Part shown: positions 62,964-64,000 of the stretch, in pieces
Position numbering within the stretch: the first letter of the stretch is position 1
Layout: each line of letters starts with the position of its first letter
NCBI RefSeq assembly: GCF_002343915.1
Contig: NZ_NETK01000001.1
Coordinates: 3,544,001-3,608,000 of the forward strand
DNA: 64,000 bases
Direction of reading: 5' to 3'
Source of the DNA: Nannocystis exedens
GTDB taxonomy: Bacteria; Myxococcota_A; Polyangia; Nannocystales; Nannocystaceae
Notes under the pieces: generated by a model
The model's input: only the letters and a program-made list of their open reading frames with translations
Database searches by the model: none
Told to the model about the DNA's origin: nothing
Translations under genes and position numbers: made by a program

Positions 62964-64000
62964 TCATGCGCGCAGGTGCGGTCGCGCCTGCGCGTAGCAC
63001 CAGGCCAGCACCAGCAGCAGCGGCACCAGGCTGAGCGGGCCCGGCAGGCCGAGCATGCGGCCGAGGTTGGCGGGGCCGGCGTAGCCGGTGTCGGTCGCCC
63101 AGATCCGCGGCCACGCGTGGCCCCACAGCGGGTCGCCGAACTGCGGCGCCTCGGGGGCCGCGGCGGCCAGCAGCAGGGTGAACGCGCCCGAGATCAGCGC
63201 CAGGCCGACCACCGCCCGCGGGACCACGCGGATCGCCGGGGCCAGCGCCAGCGCCAGGAACGGCAGCATCGGCACGCAATGGCGCGGGCCGATCGCCGCG
63301 CCGCCGTCCCACATGTAATAGCCGGCGTTGAGCGCCAGGTAGAAGCCGACCACGCCCAGGCACACGCAGGCGATCTGTCTCACCGACCATGTCTCTTGAG
63401 ACCTGCTCTCCGGGCCAGGCGGCCAGCCGCGCAGCTCGCACGCCAGGCCCCAGGGCGCCAACAGCAGCACCGGCGCGAGGTAGAACAGCCCGCGGTAGGC
63501 GCCGAACAGCAGCTCGAGCAGCACCGCCGGGTCGGGCGCGTGGATGCCGTAGTTGACGCGCATGCCCTCGGCGAACTCGGCCAGGTAGACGAAGTCGTAG
63601 CCGGTCTTGAGCGGGCCGCCGAATGCGACCGTGTGGTAGACCGCGAGGGCCACGGCCGCCGGGGCGCCGCCGAGCGCGGCCACGGCGGCGAAGCGGGGGC
63701 CGCGGCGCAGCAGGGCGAACAGCCACAGCAGCGCGACCGGCACGGCGGCCGGGTACTCGCACAGCACCGCCAGGCCGAGGCACATGCCTGTCCCGAAAGC
63801 CATGTACTTCTCGCCATGTCCCAGGAGGATGCCGGCGAACCCGAGCAGGAGCAGGTCGGCGCACAGCTGGTGGCCGTAGAACGCCGAGCCGTAGATCAGC
63901 GCCGGCGTCGCCAGCGCGTACGCGGCCGTCAGCAGCAGCGCGCCGGCGCGGTCGCCGAGGCGGCGCAGGGCCAGCAGGTAGAGCGCGACCGCCCCGAGCA
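62964..64000 (-). CDS. Polytopic membrane protein, glycosyltransferase-like, 5' part cut by window
   Basis: The reading frame is open to base 64000; about 345 residues are visible. At least eight hydrophobic helices (LAVLCEYPAAVPVALLWLFALL, LFYLAPVLLLAPWGLACEL, LALALAPAI) and short loops resemble the ArnT/GT39 or DUF2029-like membrane mannosyl/arabinosyl transferases. A basic loop RRGPRF and the motif GYYMWDGGAAIGPRHCVPML are seen. No active-site Asp/Glu can be fixed. Dispersed-element relatives lie in frame at about 63388-63405 and 63787-63800. Confidence 0.7.
   Translation of the reverse strand, partial: LGAVALYLLALRRLGDRAGALLLTAAYALATPALIYGSAFYGHQLCADLLLLGFAGILLGHGEKYMAFGTGMCLGLAVLCEYPAAVPVALLWLFALLRRGPRFAAVAALGGAPAAVALAVYHTVAFGGPLKTGYDFVYLAEFAEGMRVNYGIHAPDPAVLLELLFGAYRGLFYLAPVLLLAPWGLACELRGWPPGPESRSQETWSVRQIACVCLGVVGFYLALNAGYYMWDGGAAIGPRHCVPMLPFLALALAPAIRVVPRAVVGLALISGAFTLLLAAAAPEAPQFGDPLWGHAWPRIWATDTGYAGPANLGRMLGLPGPLSLVPLLLVLAWCYAQARPHLRA

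Overview
The window looks like a chromosomal segment of a very GC-rich myxobacterium, most likely of the Nannocystis/Plesiocystis/Enhygromyxa group. Supporting signs are the many lipoproteins that carry a Thr/Ser-rich linker straight after the lipobox Cys, Cys-rich CGDG repeats, a C-terminal MYXO-CTERM-like anchor, DUF4388 (PATAN) and AgmX/PglI-type domains, FG-GAP, RCC1 and VIT/VWA proteins, and a Ser/Thr kinase. No phage, insertion sequence, CRISPR array or secondary-metabolite megasynthase was seen. This assignment rests on gene content only.

Layout. 1-11.5 kb: secreted or surface proteins (FG-GAP protein fragment, Cys-rich lipoprotein, phospholipase C-like phosphoesterase, double VWA protein, DUF2325 protein, RCC1 lipoprotein, beta-propeller lipoprotein) and a rhodanese-like protein joined to a possible zinc domain. 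11.5-16 kb: amino-acid permease coupled to a DUF4388 protein, FabH-GNAT pair, tRNA-Ala. 16-26.5 kb: ExbB/ExbD, FtsB-like, GAF-GGDEF diguanylate cyclase, small lipoprotein, EEP-fold phosphohydrolase, conserved hypotheticals, LexA. 26.5-39.7 kb: TonB-like protein, long-chain acyl-CoA ligase, a 1221-residue VIT-VWA-AgmX-TPR protein, GH5-like lipoprotein, Cys-rich lipoprotein, a second EEP protein, rpsU. 39.7-43.2 kb: pteridine-reductase-like SDR, MerR regulator, folE, histidine phosphatase, LON-domain protein. 43.4-49.9 kb: Mrp/ferredoxin pair, peptide deformylase, malic enzyme-PTA fusion, SprT-like protease, MoaD-MoaE fusion. 49.9-64 kb: frameshifted Cys-rich lipoprotein, membrane spermidine-synthase fusion, sensor kinase, cytochrome/Tat protein pair, Ser/Thr kinase, VOC protein and a partial polytopic membrane protein.

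The most unusual signal is a family of short palindromic elements scattered through the whole window. The half-site is TTCGGACATG (reverse complement CATGTCCGAA). The paired form is TGTCC-N4-GGACA, often with a TTCG, CGAA, GAAA or CTCG loop. I count nine exact 10-mer half-sites and eleven exact paired forms, plus many degenerate ones. They lie just after stop codons, between convergent genes, across start and stop codons, and inside reading frames. Inside genes they are often spelled with codons that are otherwise rare here (TGT, GAA, GGA, ACA, CTT). The pattern resembles DNA uptake sequences or REP-like repeats more than ordinary terminators, and I know of no described name for it.

Several gene pairs overlap by four bases (GTGA or ATGA), implying translational coupling: exbB/exbD, ftsB/diguanylate cyclase, DUF4388/permease, folE/histidine phosphatase, ferredoxin/mrp.
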